From assembly GCA_944472155.2 (NCBI GenBank), contig OX235273.1:4313204-4377203 (forward strand): a DNA stretch of 64,000 bases, written 5' to 3'. The notes under the pieces are model-generated. The model saw only the letters and a program-made list of their open reading frames with translations. It was not told the DNA's origin and did not search any database. Source of the stretch: Trichobilharzia szidati (Eukaryota; Platyhelminthes; Trematoda; Strigeidida; Schistosomatidae). Position 1 is the stretch's first letter. The number at the start of each line of letters is the position of its first letter. This document shows, one piece after another, positions 46,195 to 57,423 of the stretch. The translations under genes were made by a program, and so were the position numbers.

Positions 46195-46500
46195 TATTTA
46201 ATTCATTTCGGATTTTCCCATCGATTGATTGGACTGAAGTGCTCAGTTTCAGGTTGACATATCGGCTGCTTGTGTAGATAATTCGACGATGTCTGAGACT
46301 GAGCACCCCAGTTCAATCAAATAATTAATAAGACTGGTTGCACAAGAGGTGGCACAAGTGGTCTAGTGGATAACACTTTAACATTTGAAACTAATGGCAC
46401 TGGGTTTGAATCTTGGAGGGAATACTGTCACTTACTGTGGAATTTAGATGCATCCAGTGACGAGTCCCAAATGGGACGAAATTCCTTACATTACGAATGC
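46195..46500 (+). mobile_element. SM-alpha-like SINE with body inverted before head; hammerhead C3 lost
   Basis: 46200-46300 is the reverse of the 3' body (GATTTTCCCATCGATTGATT). Then a tRNA-like head (GAGGTGGCACAAGTGGTCTA, B box CTGGGTTTGAATC) and hammerhead: stem I GCATCCAG, core GTGACGA (C3 to G), stem II GTCCC/GGGAC with five perfect pairs, GAAA 46478-46481. Cleavage side eroded. Confidence 0.65.
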
Positions 46501-46539
46501 GATATAAGACTGCAGCAGCATATCTGCATGCTTCTCTTG

Positions 46540-48090
46540 GTTCGCCGCTGTCTGACTGACTGGTTTCAACACAGAAATACAGCAATTCCAGTCACCACTC
46601 TCCATGTGGCCTATGCAAAGCGAGAGAGAGGGGTAAAGAGGGATTTACAAGAACTGTAACAGAAAGAAACGTCTGCAATAGATAACATTAGCATAGAGAA
46701 ACATAAAACTTGACTGATATAAGACATTACAAAGAGTGAATGCATCTACGACACTGAAAACAATTTTCAACCATATCTGCCATTGTTTGCAGTCACTGGT
46801 TTTTAGAATTAGAAGGATTCCAACCGGGAAACCTATTCCTACTTATGTGGCTTAAACTAATTCTTATGGATTTCATTGTCTGATGAAGTCATGTTTTGGT
46901 CTGATAACCACTAGCTCTTTTCCAACCTGGTCCATCCTATCTCAGCTAACATTGACTGTCGAGGAAGGCGATGGCTAGGTGGCAGATAGGACACAGGTAC
47001 ATATAATCAAAGACAGCTAGCAAAAATTTCATGTCTTTCACTTTCACTGGCCGTGTCCCACTCACAGTGATAAAGGTTGATGGAGAGAACTACTGAGCAA
47101 TACACACGGCCTTTCATCGATGGCCAGCCGGATATCGTGCTTACGCCAGAGATGGCACATGCCAAACGAGCCTTCCGTAACGGTGCTGAGAATTCGTCAC
47201 TAATAAGGCTGTTAGGGTTGATGTAATTTCCCAAGTAACTGAAGTGGTCAGTATTCTCCATCAACTGCCTCACTCCTTGTTTTAAACCTAGGAGTCAACG
47301 TAGTTCAGTCATTTAGCATAATCTTACATATGACAGGAGCAGTTAGCATTCCAAACATTCGAAAACTGATAATCCTCAGGGTTATTATTCCCTAGTAACA
47401 AGTCAATCCCTGAGTTTCCGAAGTGATGATGAAAGTAAACGGAAACGGGGACAGTGGAAATCCCAGATGGATACCATTGTTTGTCATCACTCCAGATAAA
47501 AACTCTCAGTAGACGGTTACCTGCTTCCATGAGTTCGAGTGGAGTGTCCCGATCAGTTAGATGGATTTGCTCGACGTTCCCTTCACGACTAAAATTTTCC
47601 ATACTATTTCCTAGTGGACAGAATCGAATACAGCCTTCAGGTAAAAAAAATGGCAATTATTGGATGTCTGTAAGTATTCCTGTGTCCCAGAATCTGTCGG
47701 AGGGTGAAGATATGGTCAATATACCCTCTTCATGGTCCAAAGCCTGCCTGATTTTCTCGTGTTTCTTTCTTCAGAGCACCACTTAGTCTACGCATGATTA
47801 TTAAGTATAGAAACTTAGATACCATTCTGGTCAACTTAAACCACCTGTGATTATCACAAGAACAATTGTCTCCCTTCTTGTATACCGTGATAATCAACCC
47901 AACGGGACTAGCTCTGATTCTCAGACACTGCCTATTACCTTGGTCAACCCAGACAGTAAATTTTCTCCTCCATCCTTAAACACTTCTGGAGTCATTCCAT
48001 CAGGTTAAGCTGCTTTGCCTCATTTGAGATTAGAGACAGCTTTCAGCTGAGTCCATGAATGACTACGAGTTTTGATTTCTTCCTCACATG
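46540..48090 (-). mobile_element. RTE-2 non-LTR retrotransposon, decayed
   Basis: 3' UTR 46540-46740, C-terminal block 46900-47280 (TDHFSYLGNYINPNSLISDE, RVYCSVVLSINLYHCEW), RT fragments to 47800 (FGNSGIDLLLGNNN; GFGP..GYIDHIFTLRQIL-like near 47680-47760) and upstream LKRGKAA..DGMTPEVFKDGGE-like near 47950-48030. Many stops. It extends further 5' than the 28-kb copy. Confidence 0.72.
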
Positions 48091-48109
48091 ACCTTCTATA
48101 TTATCGTCT

Positions 48110-48690
48110 GTTTAGGGTTCCACTTAAGTGTTTGGAGCGTGATATCACTTTGAATTCTCCTTAGCGTATGTCCAATCTATCTGCACTTCCTCTTGCATAT
48201 TTATTGACCATTCGGTTGTTGAATAGTTTCCTACCAGAGTTCTTTGTCACTAATTTTCCCTGACTGTCCATCTGGTCTTCATAACAGAGAGAAACTAAGT
48301 ATTGATGAGAGTAATATGTGAGGTATGTTCGCAAACTGTTCCATCGAAAAGGACTGTTGTTGATCACTTGATACTAAAAATAAGATAGCCAGGGAGAACA
48401 AGTGCAAACAAGGGACTTCGGCAGCTAGGGGAACCTCTAACGACTTATCTCCCATCCATCAAATGTACGGAAATAAATGGAGATAGACTGAATATACTCT
48501 GGGGGGGAGGCATTCAAATGACATCACATACGAGGCCAACGATCGTGACAAAAATGAGATCATGTGGCGTAGAAATCAAGACTTGGGATAGATTGTGGAG
48601 CCAATCCAAAGTGATGGCAGGGAAAACAACGCCATAGAGATGTGATGCTGATGCCCTACTCTGTACTTGAAACGCAGTCAATATTATTAA
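48110..48690. mobile_element. Two RTE-1 3' ends in opposite orientation
   Basis: 48110-48400 on the - strand carries the KLFNNRMVNKYARGSADRLD region, corresponding to the [17 protein letters not shown] part of other copies. 48440-48690 on the + strand carries the sequence from EINGDRLNIL-like to CCCTACTCTGTACTTGAAAC. Both are strongly decayed. Confidence 0.5.
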
Positions 48691-49179
48691 TCGATTATTC
48701 AAACTGAACAGTTATTCAGGGGGAAAAGTTACATCACACAGATGCAAATATAACATACATTAAGACAGAGATGTTCATCAAAGCAATTTTATTTTCACAG
48801 TCTAATGAAATCACAGGAAAAGATGAAAAAGTAAGAGTGTGTTAACAGAGTGGCATACGTTGATTCCCCCTCAGCAATTCAGACACACTCTAGTTAAAAT
48901 TTGGTTTCCATAGAAATTTATGTAAATTGATTTATATCGTGTGTCTGAAGTTTATAAGTTGAGTCAGAGATGTGATCAACAACCGAAGTGATATGCCATC
49001 TCATTGTACTTTGAACTAATGTAAAAAAAATTGGAGGTAATCGATGGATAGTCAACGAGAGCTAAGAAGTAATCCACCCCAGATTCAGGGCCTCTGCTCA
49101 CCTAACATGGATTTAAATTACACCACAATGGCACGTCGCCTGGTTCACTAATTACAACCCAAACTTGACTGACATAATT
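48691..49179. other. No gene recognised
   Basis: AT-rich, no motif found. Confidence 0.4.
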
Positions 49180-49350
49180 CTGCCTTTATCACGAGTTCAC
49201 ATCAGTCAAAGAACCATTAGAAAACAGGAAGTTCTCAACAGCTGTTTCGTTCTGGCCTAGAACTCTTCAGGAATATGCACCAATCAGGGTTTGAATCCGG
49301 GACTTTCAGGTTAGAAAGTGAGCTTGTAGATCATTTAACCCTCGGGATCT
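49180..49350 (-). mobile_element. SINE-A fragment with hammerhead
   Basis: Left arm CACGAGTTCACATCAGTCAA, AGAACCATTAGAAAAC, the hammerhead described separately, then B-box-like GGGTTTGAATCCGG and TAGATCATTTAACCCTCGGG (tRNA head complement). Confidence 0.65.
49223..49285 (-). ncRNA. Hammerhead ribozyme, near-intact (in SINE-A)
   Basis: Read on the - strand: core CTGAAGA, stem II GTTCT/AGAAC (five pairs), GAAA, stem III palindrome ACAGCTGT, cleavage triplet GUU. Stem II differs from the 38.6-kb copy on both sides yet still pairs, which looks compensatory. Stem I is weak, with about three pairs and then a mismatch, so activity is doubtful. Confidence 0.55.
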
Positions 49351-49374
49351 GATCCAATAAACCAATCAGCATCA

Positions 49375-50440
49375 AGTACAATTGCTGAGCTTTTTTCTAA
49401 ATTACTTATCTTCTTGGGGTCAGCCATTCTTACCTTAGCTAAACTCTTATGTTCCGACAATCTGACTGCCCTCGACCTACTAGTTTGAACTATTTAGTTG
49501 TTGACTTAACTCACAGTCATTGCAGGGTATTTTGTAAATTATATTATTTTGTCTAATTGGGTCAACCTACAGGGTCCTTTAACCTACAGAGGTTGTCCTT
49601 GAGTGAGTTTGTACGTTTAAATGCCACTCTAATTCTTGCTTTATTAAGAATCCTACTACGCAGCATCTCAGATGTCCACCTCTTATATGGTAAAACTACT
49701 GTAGATACCTTATATTCTTTCTCATTTATGTTATCACTATTAGTTTCACCATTATTTTTATTTTGCTTTTGTCCTTTTTTTGATATTCTTAATGAATTTT
49801 ATAGGATAGTTACTTAACACCAACGCCTCTTCTATCTGTTTTATTTCATCATTTAAGTTTTTTGTTGTACTACTTAGTGCAACTGTTGGGTTTGTTAGAT
49901 ACTTAACTAAGCCTGTCTAAACAGTTAACGGATGAGATGAATTAAAGTCTAAATATCCATTAGCAAAATGCGTTGGTTTTTTTATAAACGCTAGTGTGCA
50001 GTTTACCTTCTTCTATTCGTTTTATTTTACAATCCAACAACATAGCTAATTCTCCTTGTTCATTTTCCGTTTGAAATTTAATATTGAGTTTATTCATATG
50101 TGTGAAGAAGCTAGAGATATGTTCTGTTTTCAACACTGTGTGTGAAAGTGCCATCCACACATCTTGGAGTAGGATTAAATGTATTAGCAGCAATATTTTC
50201 CCAGCTGTCCATAAATATGTCTGCTACAATAAGGGATATTGGTGATCCCATTGCTACACCTGCAGTTTGTCTATATATTTTGCCTTGGAATTTAAAGATA
50301 GTAGATGTGAGGCATAACTGAATTCCTAAAATAATTTCTTCAATGGGTAGGTTCGTCCTATGAGTGAGTTCAGGAATACATGCAGTGGGATTGCTGAGCT
50401 TTTTTCTAAATCACTTATCGTCGCAATAGCTAACAGTCAG
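49375..50440 (-). mobile_element. Penelope-like element fragment bounded by a 29-bp direct repeat
   Basis: Minus-strand RT pieces: GVAMGSPISLIVADIFMDSW-like (50260-50200), then LAMLLDCKIKRIEEGKLHTS and VYKKTNAFC (50050-49960), then the connector region and, near 49510-49580, the start of the endonuclease domain. Motif C is deleted near 50130-50160. TTGCTGAGCTTTTTTCTAAAT occurs at 49382-49402 and again at 50392-50412. Confidence 0.65.
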
Positions 50441-50454
50441 CGTCAATTATTATT

Positions 50455-51430
50455 ATTATTGTTTCCTTTAATTCCTAGAGGAACATAGGGCTTCAGCTGT
50501 GCGTCTCCATTGAGTTCGGTTCTCTGCTAGAGTCTTCACCTGGCTCCAAGTCTGCCCACACGTTTCCATCTCCTCTTCACATGACCTCCTCCAAGTCACC
50601 CTTGCACTGACGACCAACTCAGCGCTTCCCTTTCGGGTTCCACTCGAGGGCTTGTCTAGTGATGTCACTTGATGGTTTCCTCAGAGTATGGCCAATCCAC
50701 CTCCATTCCTTCCTGCCTATTTGTTTCACAATCGGTTCCTGGTTGGTTCGCTCCCAAAGATCCCTGTTGCTGATACTTTCTGGCCATCTGACCTTGAATA
50801 GTGTTGAGCGAAGACAACAAGCTGTTAATGAAGGTCTGTAGTTTGTTTGAGATGCTCTTTATGACGCGCAATGCAAGTCTCTGATCCGTATAGTAGCACT
50901 GACTGACTTCACATTGGAGTTGAAAATCCGGATGTTATCTTCGATGCTGAGTGCTGTTGATCTCCACACAGACTTGAGAGTAGTGAAAGCTTGTCTTGCT
51001 TTTTCGATTCTTGCTTTGATATCCTGGTCAGTTCCGCCTGTAGTTGAAACGATGCTTCCCAGGTAGGTAAAGGAGGTTGTTTCTTTCAGGTTCCTCCCAT
51101 TTATGCTGATCATTGTCTGTTGTTTTCCTTGTCCAGGAATCTTCATCAACTCTGTTTTCTCTATTTTCACCTGAAGTCCTATCTTTGATGCTTCTCCTGC
51201 CAACTTGTTGCCTTTCGCTTGCATATCTTCCAATTTGTGGGAAATCAGACATATATCGTCAGCGAAGTGCAGATCCTCCAAGTTTTCTGTGTGAGTCCAT
51301 TTTATGCCTGTTTCCTCATTGCCCACTGTCTGTCACATTATCCAGTCTACTGCAATCAGGAAAATCATTGGCGATAGTAGGCAGCCAGCTTGTCTTACTC
51401 CTGTCCTCACTTCGAAGGATTCCGTAAGTT
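50455..51430 (-). mobile_element. RTE-1, 3' part, relatively well preserved
   Basis: The 3' terminus TTGTTTCCTTTAATTCCTAG is at 50459-50478. A 155-codon - strand frame (51326-50859) holds LHFADDICLISHKLEDMQ (motif C FADD), GLQVKIEKTELMKIPGQGKQ, TSFTYLGSIVSTTGGTDQDI, TLKSVWRSTALSIEDNIRIF and NSNVKSVSATIRIRD. The C-terminal block continues in another frame to 50468. 5'-truncated at about 51430 next to an SM-alpha remnant. Confidence 0.82.
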
Positions 51431-51479
51431 CCTCGTCAATACCGAGTACGAAACATTTGACACTAGTGACTCAATAATG

Positions 51480-51545
51480 GTGCAGCTACATCCTTCTGAC
51501 GAGTCAAGAACAAGACGAATAACACTTCTTGGATCCCAAAAAATA
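51480..51545 (+). ncRNA. SM-alpha hammerhead remnant
   Basis: CTGACGA (51496-51502), stem II GTC/GAC, GAA (51517-51519) and outer stem I ATCC/GGAT are kept. A15.1 is T, and two mismatches separate stem I from the core. No tRNA-like head is attached. Confidence 0.45.
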
Positions 51546-52289
51546 CCCGTAGAGTTGTCCAGTTGTTTCCTATTTTTCAGTGCGATTCTTCAACTGACCT
51601 CTTGGCCACCTTTATTGCCAACGAAATCCATCTTTGATAAAATCAAGCAAAATCGCCACAAGCTCAATGTTTATGAAAGTCAAATAATCACACACCACAA
51701 AAGAACAAGACTTCACATACATGTAGTATCTATGTATGCATAATCAATGTGATAATTATAGTTTTTTAGACAATCCTTGAAATTTTTTTGCATAAATTAT
51801 GAGTTCTCTCTGTTGTCATTAGATTTTTTAAAAATTTCTTTCCCTATCTTTAAATAACCCTTTACCTCTGCCTACGTATGTAAGCACACACGAAAAAATG
51901 CACAGACACACAGGCATAAACATCTAAGAGTTAGGGGAAGGGTGGAACAAGCTATTGTCCTGTTATTTCTACTACTCTCTTTCCCTCCCCTACTGAGATT
52001 TAACCCCTCCACAGGGGAGCACTTTACACGCAGCTGCACACCATGATCAATAAAAACTTGAAACTTGATAAAAATGAATTGCTTCCGCTGTTATCATCAC
52101 TATTATTATTAGTTATTAAAATGAATTTAATAATTGATGTGGGACTGATTTTAAGTGATAAGTTTGATGTGAAAAAAAGAGAGTTCAAGTTTTGTGAAGG
52201 TGTGAATGTGATTTGCGTGAGTTGAATTCATTGTGAAACTTAAAAATAAACAAAGAAATAATTATTGGTTTTGTAGGGATTTTGTTTGA
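51546..52289. other. No gene recognised
   Basis: AT-rich. The + strand frame at 52043-52225 (60 codons) has no recognised feature. Confidence 0.4.
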
Positions 52290-52540
52290 TTGGTCGGAGG
52301 ATATTATCTTGAGCACTATGTCATGAATTGGTAGAAGTTAGAATTCATGGGTTGGTCATTGGATTGGGTCCCAGTAGCTTAATAGTCTATGAGCTTGCCT
52401 TGTAACCAGAAGGTCCTCGGTTCGAACCCCTGGGGATGAGTACTCATGAAGACTCCCAAACTAGGACGAAACAGTCGTCCATGTTTTTCAATGGTTCTCT
52501 AACTGGTGTTAGCTAATGATGAAATCCTCCAACCAAGTAA
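52290..52540 (+). mobile_element. SINE-A copy
   Basis: ATGTCATGAATTGGTAGAAG, head GGTCCCAGTAGCTTAATAG with B box GGTTCGAACCCC, hammerhead region with core ATGAAGA, stem II 5' side CTCC (mispaired), GAAA. Right arm GGTTCTCTAACTGGTGTTAG. Confidence 0.65.
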
Positions 52541-52845
52541 ACTGGTGGATGGTGACTAGCAGTGGAATTCAGAATACGCACTTCGTCCTATTTGAGACTC
52601 GACAGTTACCTGGATGTACCTGCATTCCCCAGTGAGTGGGTGATGGTGTTCCCAATGAGACTCGAACCCACAGTTTCAAGCACCAAAGAGTTATCCACTA
52701 TGGGTACTGGGTTCGAGACTCACTGAGGACACTTTCACTCACTGGGGAATGCAGGTACGTCCAACTAACTGACGAGTCCCAAATAGGACGAAATGCATAT
52801 CCTGGATTCCACTGCTTGTCATTATCCACCAATTCATTTCAAACA
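52541..52845. mobile_element. Inverted pair of SM-alpha-like copies
   Basis: The - strand copy (52545-52690) has hammerhead core CTGTCGA (A6 to T) and a tRNA-like head remnant. The + strand copy (52695-52845) has the intact-core hammerhead described separately. They share CATTCCCCAGTGAGT and its complement and meet head to head near 52690. Confidence 0.65.
52755..52812 (+). ncRNA. Hammerhead ribozyme of SM-alpha type, core intact, stem I displaced
   Basis: CTGACGA (52769-52775), stem II GTCC/GGAC (52776-52779 with 52786-52789), GAAA (52790-52793) and an AUC cleavage triplet ending at 52801 are all present. The stem I strands (TCCA 52760-52763 and TGGA 52803-52806) can pair, but five extra bases, ACTAA, separate the 5' strand from the core. 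The same spacer is seen at 54.4 kb, so it marks a subfamily. Schistosome satellite hammerheads of this type are established; activity of this variant is uncertain. Confidence 0.55.
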
Positions 52846-53784
52846 AAGACGTATTTTTAAAGTATAATGGCGTGAATAATATGTCTGTGCGTGAAAAATG
52901 TTTGACGATGACTAAGAATGGCTTCTAGAAATGTCGTTTCATCCCATTTGGGGCTCTTCATCCCGGATGATTGATAGTTTCCTCAATGAGGCTGGGATAC
53001 AACACTTATCGTCTCAAGCGTAAAAAAGATGTCCAATAGGCTACCAAGACATGAGAGGTACGTCTTGTGCAACGGATATAAGTCGTCATATGTTGGGATT
53101 ATTATTTTCTCTGTTTCTAGTGTAGACGCTTCAGCAATGCTTTAATGGCTGACATTGGCGTTATTTGGTTGACGGTGACTATAAGAGGAATTCAATAGGT
53201 GTGTTTCGTCCCGCTGTGCACTTGTCATCTGCACGCGTCTATACATCTGTGTGGCAACTGTCCACAAATCAGTGTAATTTATCTATATTACATGAGATAA
53301 TTTTCTTCACTTGTTAAGAAGTCGGTATTCCTCAGTGATCTGATTATCATTCAACATTTATCAATTCTGATCTCCCACCGTCAGTATCTCATGACGGCTG
53401 AATGAATTCGTGCACAGTGGGGGAAAGAGTGAGAGGTTGGACTCTGTTATTTTCAAGTCTCTGCCACAATATTTCAATCTCCAGTTTTCACTCTATTTTT
53501 GAAATAACATAGCGATGCCGAACCTTTTATTCTTACACTTAGATTATAGCCCACACTGATGAAATCCTATGATAGCTTTAGATAAAAATTACATAGATTG
53601 ATCTTGCAAAGTTGATCACAATAAGATAACTAATCCAATCTATGACACAATCGTTATAGCTGCTACATATGGCCATTGTAAGTGGACAATGTGGAAAGGT
53701 TTGCTATCTTTAACTACAGATGATTATGTTTCCTCTCCGATATTAAGCAAAATTGAGGTTAGATATGCAGTGATAGGTATAAAA
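52846..53784. other. Hammerhead-arm remnants; no gene
   Basis: 52925-52990 and 53165-53250 resemble - strand SM-alpha arms (GTCGTTTCATCCCATTTGGG; GTGTTTCGTCCCGCTGTGC) with lost cores. The rest is unassigned. Confidence 0.4.
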
Positions 53785-53955
53785 GGGAATTCACTGGACG
53801 AAACTGTAAAGCTACGTTGACTGAGATGACTAGGATACGTGTTTCGGATGCTGAGCCATCTCCTTCCCCTTCAAGAAATGTTAACTAACATAGAATTAAG
53901 TCGGAAGATAGTTAGAGCTGGTCAAACCAAAACTTGACATCGGTCGATAAAGTTT
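53785..53955 (+). mobile_element. RTE-2 fragment
   Basis: The + strand frame reads SLDETVKLR, then a diverged LGYVFRMLSHLLPLQEML and RKIVRAGQTKT, matching the RTE-2 C-terminus at 40.0 kb. Confidence 0.6.
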
Positions 53956-53964
53956 TTGATAACT

Positions 53965-54170
53965 AGTTGAAGAATTTCCTCATGAGCTGATATCAGTTAG
54001 GGAATCATTGTAAAACCTGGGAGTACTGCCAGACAGCTGTTTCGTCCTAGTTTAGGACTCTTCGTCGTTACTTACCCACCGCCAGCGTTCGAACTCTGGA
54101 CCTTTTAGTTACAAGACCACCGAGCTCGTAGATCGTTAAGCCATTGGGACCCGATCCACAGCCACGTAGA
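53965..54170 (-). mobile_element. SINE-A copy
   Basis: TTCCTCATGAGCTGATATCA, GGGAGTACTGCCAGACAGCT, TTTCGTCCTAGTTTAGGACT, then the head complement (GTTCGAACTCTGGACC, CTTAAG..GGACCCGATCC-like). The core reads ACGAAGA, so C3 and U4 are altered. Confidence 0.65.
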
Positions 54171-54329
54171 GTTCATCAAACCGGGTGCATCACTGATAAG
54201 GTTTATCTTAGGCGGTCGTCCGGGGCATAGATCACTGCAATCCGGTTAGTTGACTAACACTACTGGTTGATGCAAGTGAGTGGAATACAACTATTCTTCT
54301 TAGTCAATGATTAGTATAATTACAATTTA
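54171..54329. other. Unassigned short gap
   Basis: Nothing recognised. Confidence 0.3.
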
Positions 54330-54660
54330 ATTGATGGATGGTGACTAGCTATGTGGAATCCAGAACAATGCGCATTTCGTCCTATTTGGGACTCGTCAGT
54401 TAGCTGGGTGTACCTGCATTCCCCAGTGAGTCAGTGATGATGTTCCCACCACCGAGACTCGAACCCAGTGCCCATAGTTTCAAACGCCAGCCAAAGCGTT
54501 ATCCACTATACCACTTGGGTCACGAGATCCACCCACCCTTTGTGTAACGGGTCATATTAATTATTTAATTGAATTTTTGATTTTCCCGTCGATTGATTGG
54601 ACGGAAGTGCTCGGTCTCAGGTTTACATGTCGGCTTCTTGTGCAGATGCTTCGACGGTAG
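54330..54660 (-). mobile_element. SM-alpha-like SINE, complete, hammerhead core kept
   Basis: Minus strand: 3' body GCATCTGCACAAGAAGCCGA is next to the inverted start; tRNA-like head (CGTGACCCAAGTGGTATAGT; B box TGGGTTCGAGTC); hammerhead with core CTGACGA (complement of 54393-54399), stem II GTCC/GGAC and GAAA (complement of 54375-54378). Four extra bases (CTAA) sit between stem I and the core, as in the 52.7-kb copy. Confidence 0.7.
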
Positions 54661-56122
54661 TATAGTTATGATCATCAGGAAGATGTGGAGGGAATTGTGT
54701 GTGTGTATGTGGGGGAAAGATTGACGCTTGCTTCCCCCGTGAAACAATTCAGATTAAAAGTACTTTTCATTCTCTAACTGTACTAGTTTAAAAAACCCCA
54801 CGTATTGAATTTTTGTCCACACAGATAGTGACAGGGATAAAGCAACAGTATCCGCAAAAGATTCGACAATTCCTGAAATATCAAACTAATAATCGATAAT
54901 TTATTTCACTCGAATTTATTTGTTTATCCCTTTAATGTAAGAGTACTATTCATGCATACGTAAATGCACACATACTTACAATCAGTCACACACAAACACA
55001 CACACGAACATACAAATCTGTGGATACACAAACCATGTTGGCATTTCCATTATAGAATGTACTTCACTTTTTCGCCTTTCCTCTATATAGTACTATCTCT
55101 GTTTTGAATTTTAGCTAAAGTATTAGAGAAGAATGTCAGTCGATGTGTGCGGTGGATGGGTTGGTAGGTTAGTAGGGATACAGTTAGGGTTGAGGTAGAC
55201 GGGAGTGGAGTGGAGTAAAGTAAAGTAAACGTGAATTTCATGATGATAAGTCAAACAGGTGAAATTAAATTGACTTTGCAGACAAAAAACAGCAGGTTAG
55301 ATGGATAGTGTTCAAATGTATAACCAGCATGAAGGAAAGGTTATTCTGCCGAAAAATCAAACCGGAATGAATAAATTGACAATAATAATAATAACAATAA
55401 TAATAATAGTAATACCAGTACAGACACCTGTTATCTAAAGAGTATTCTCTGCTTCAGGATTGATTCACAGCAGAATGAAGCTTACTTACTTTCTCTTTTA
55501 CTTCTTCGTCTTTGTCTGTATTAAGGAATTTGGCAAGTGACGTCTATGCGAGTGTGCGTCATCGTGCTTGTGTGTGTGTATGTGTGTGTCTGTTAGTGAA
55601 TTCGATTTTCCTTTGTTGGTATTTCCTAACATATTTTCATTCATTTGACTATTGACGCGTCATCTATGTATGATTGTGAAGTTCTGATTGTGTGTATTTA
55701 TTGATTAGTTGAGTGTTACCATAGATATTGCGTGTCTGGCATTAGGATGTTGCGGCATTACATCGTGAATTGGCAGAAGATGGGATTTACGTGTCAGTGT
55801 GACTCAACGTGGTGAATGGGTCTTCGGCGGACTTGGCTAATAACTTGAGGGATATGCAACGAAACAATCGTCCAGTGCCATATTGTTTTTACTGGTCCTC
55901 TAAATCATTTCAATTCATTATTAAATCTACCATAAAAATGTTAAGCAGTTGCTGATAGGTATAACTTTTGATATGAATTGAAACTGAACTCTAGTCACTT
56001 TTCTTCTTACAGGTTATAATAACTTTATTCACTACTGTTTTCAGTGAGTGAATTCGTAGTCTGATGAGAATAGGTGATCGGCTGTTATGATCTACTTATA
56101 AAATAACTAGACTCTGGAGTTT
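54661..56122. other. No gene recognised; simple repeats
   Basis: CA/GT tracts near 54960-55010 and 55560-55590, AAT/AAC repeat at 55381-55412. 55740-55930 has a weak SINE-A remnant (CATCGTGAATTGGCAGAAGA, AACGAAACAATCGTCCAGTG). Confidence 0.45.
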
Positions 56123-56134
56123 GATTTTCGATTT

Positions 56135-57423
56135 TGATAGAGAAAGAAAGACCAGATTTGAAGTATAAAATGATATCATTCTATTTCACAGGTTCTCATC
56201 AGCTGCAAACTACCTGAAATTACAATGGTTATAATTAATAACATTTCATACTTCATTGTTTGAAAGGTAATGCAGAAAGTATTATAAGATAAACGCATCC
56301 GGAATATAAGGATTAAAATTTTGTAGTTTAAGTTACCGTCAATTTATATACTATCAAACTATGAAAAAAGAAAAGGGGGGGGGTGAGAGAAGATAGAAAA
56401 CAGAAAAATCTAATAAACAGTGTCAACATGGCAACTCAACAAGGTCAAAGTTCATCAGTCTGAAAACTTACTTAATGAGTTGAGCCCACTAGTGTGTATG
56501 AGTAATCAGTGTAATGAAAGTGATATGGTTACCAAGGGAGTGAGAGATTGACTACACTCTCTTTCTGTGTGCATAAGTTTGGTCTGAGACGTTTGATTGC
56601 AATCGCTTCAGCAAATCGTAGTAGATTCGCTGTCCTTTGTATGTTTAATATTTTGAAGGATTTGGAAATCTCAACAAAATGGCCTGTATCCACAAGGTGT
56701 CTGGTAATTGCACTTTGTAAATATTTGCTTCCTTTTAGGCATAAGTTTCTCGGAATATGCTCTGAAAACCGGATAGAAGTCCTTCTTTCTGTCCTTCCGA
56801 TGTACTTGCTGCCGCAGGTGCACGTAAATTTATAAATGCAGTTGGAGGTAACATCAGCAGGGTATTTATCCAGTTTCGATTGGCTTATAGAGCATGTAGT
56901 ACTGTATAGTGTCACTAGATTGGCTGCAGGGAAGCATCTCTTGATTGCTCCTTTCATCCTTTCTTCAATCTTTCGCGATACTGTTTCTCCTTTGTATGGG
57001 AGGCAAATGAATACTTTCTTCTTTTCAACTGTTGGATGCTTCTCTTTCTCATCTCTTTCTTTGCTGTACTTTTGAATAAATCCTTTTGGATACCCGTTCT
57101 CCTTAAGGCATTTTTCAACGAAGCTTAATTCTTCTTCTATCTTGTTGGGCGAACATAACTTCCTAGCCATAGATTGATAGTTTATAAATTGATGGTAACT
57201 TAAGCTACAATATTTTAATCCTTATATTCCGGATGCGTTTATCTTATAATGCTTTCTGCATTACCTTTCAAACAATGAAGTATGAAATGTTGTTAATTAT
57301 AACCATTGTAATTTCAGGTAGCTTGCAGCTGATGAGAACCTGTGAAATAGAATTATATCATTTTATACTGCAAATCTGGTCTTTCTTTCTCTATCGAAAT
57401 TTATCAAGGGAACCAAATGTATG
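56135..57423 (-). mobile_element. Penelope-like element with inverted ends, 12-bp target duplication and open C-terminal frame
   Basis: GATTTTCGATTT flanks the element (56123-56134 and 57424-57435). Inverted terminal repeats of about 210 bp (56130-56335 and 57190-57400) share GCATCCGGAATATAAGGATT and TTACCTTTCAAACAATGAAG, one inverted. The uninterrupted 213-codon - strand frame (57170-56529) holds ENGYPKGFIQKYSKERDEKE, KVFICLPYKGETVSRKI, KRCFPAANLVTLYST, the GIY-YIG-type domain CIYKFTCTCGSKYIGRTERR with RFSEH and RHLVDTGHF, and LLRFAEAIAIKRLRPNLCTQ. The reverse transcriptase is missing. The cleanest PLE copy in the window. Confidence 0.82.

Noticed and set aside
57310..57360. Hammerhead in the PLE terminal repeat at 57.3 kb (CTGATGA followed by GAAA)
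   Set aside because: The bases between CTGATGA and GAAA (GAACCTGT) cannot form a proper stem II.
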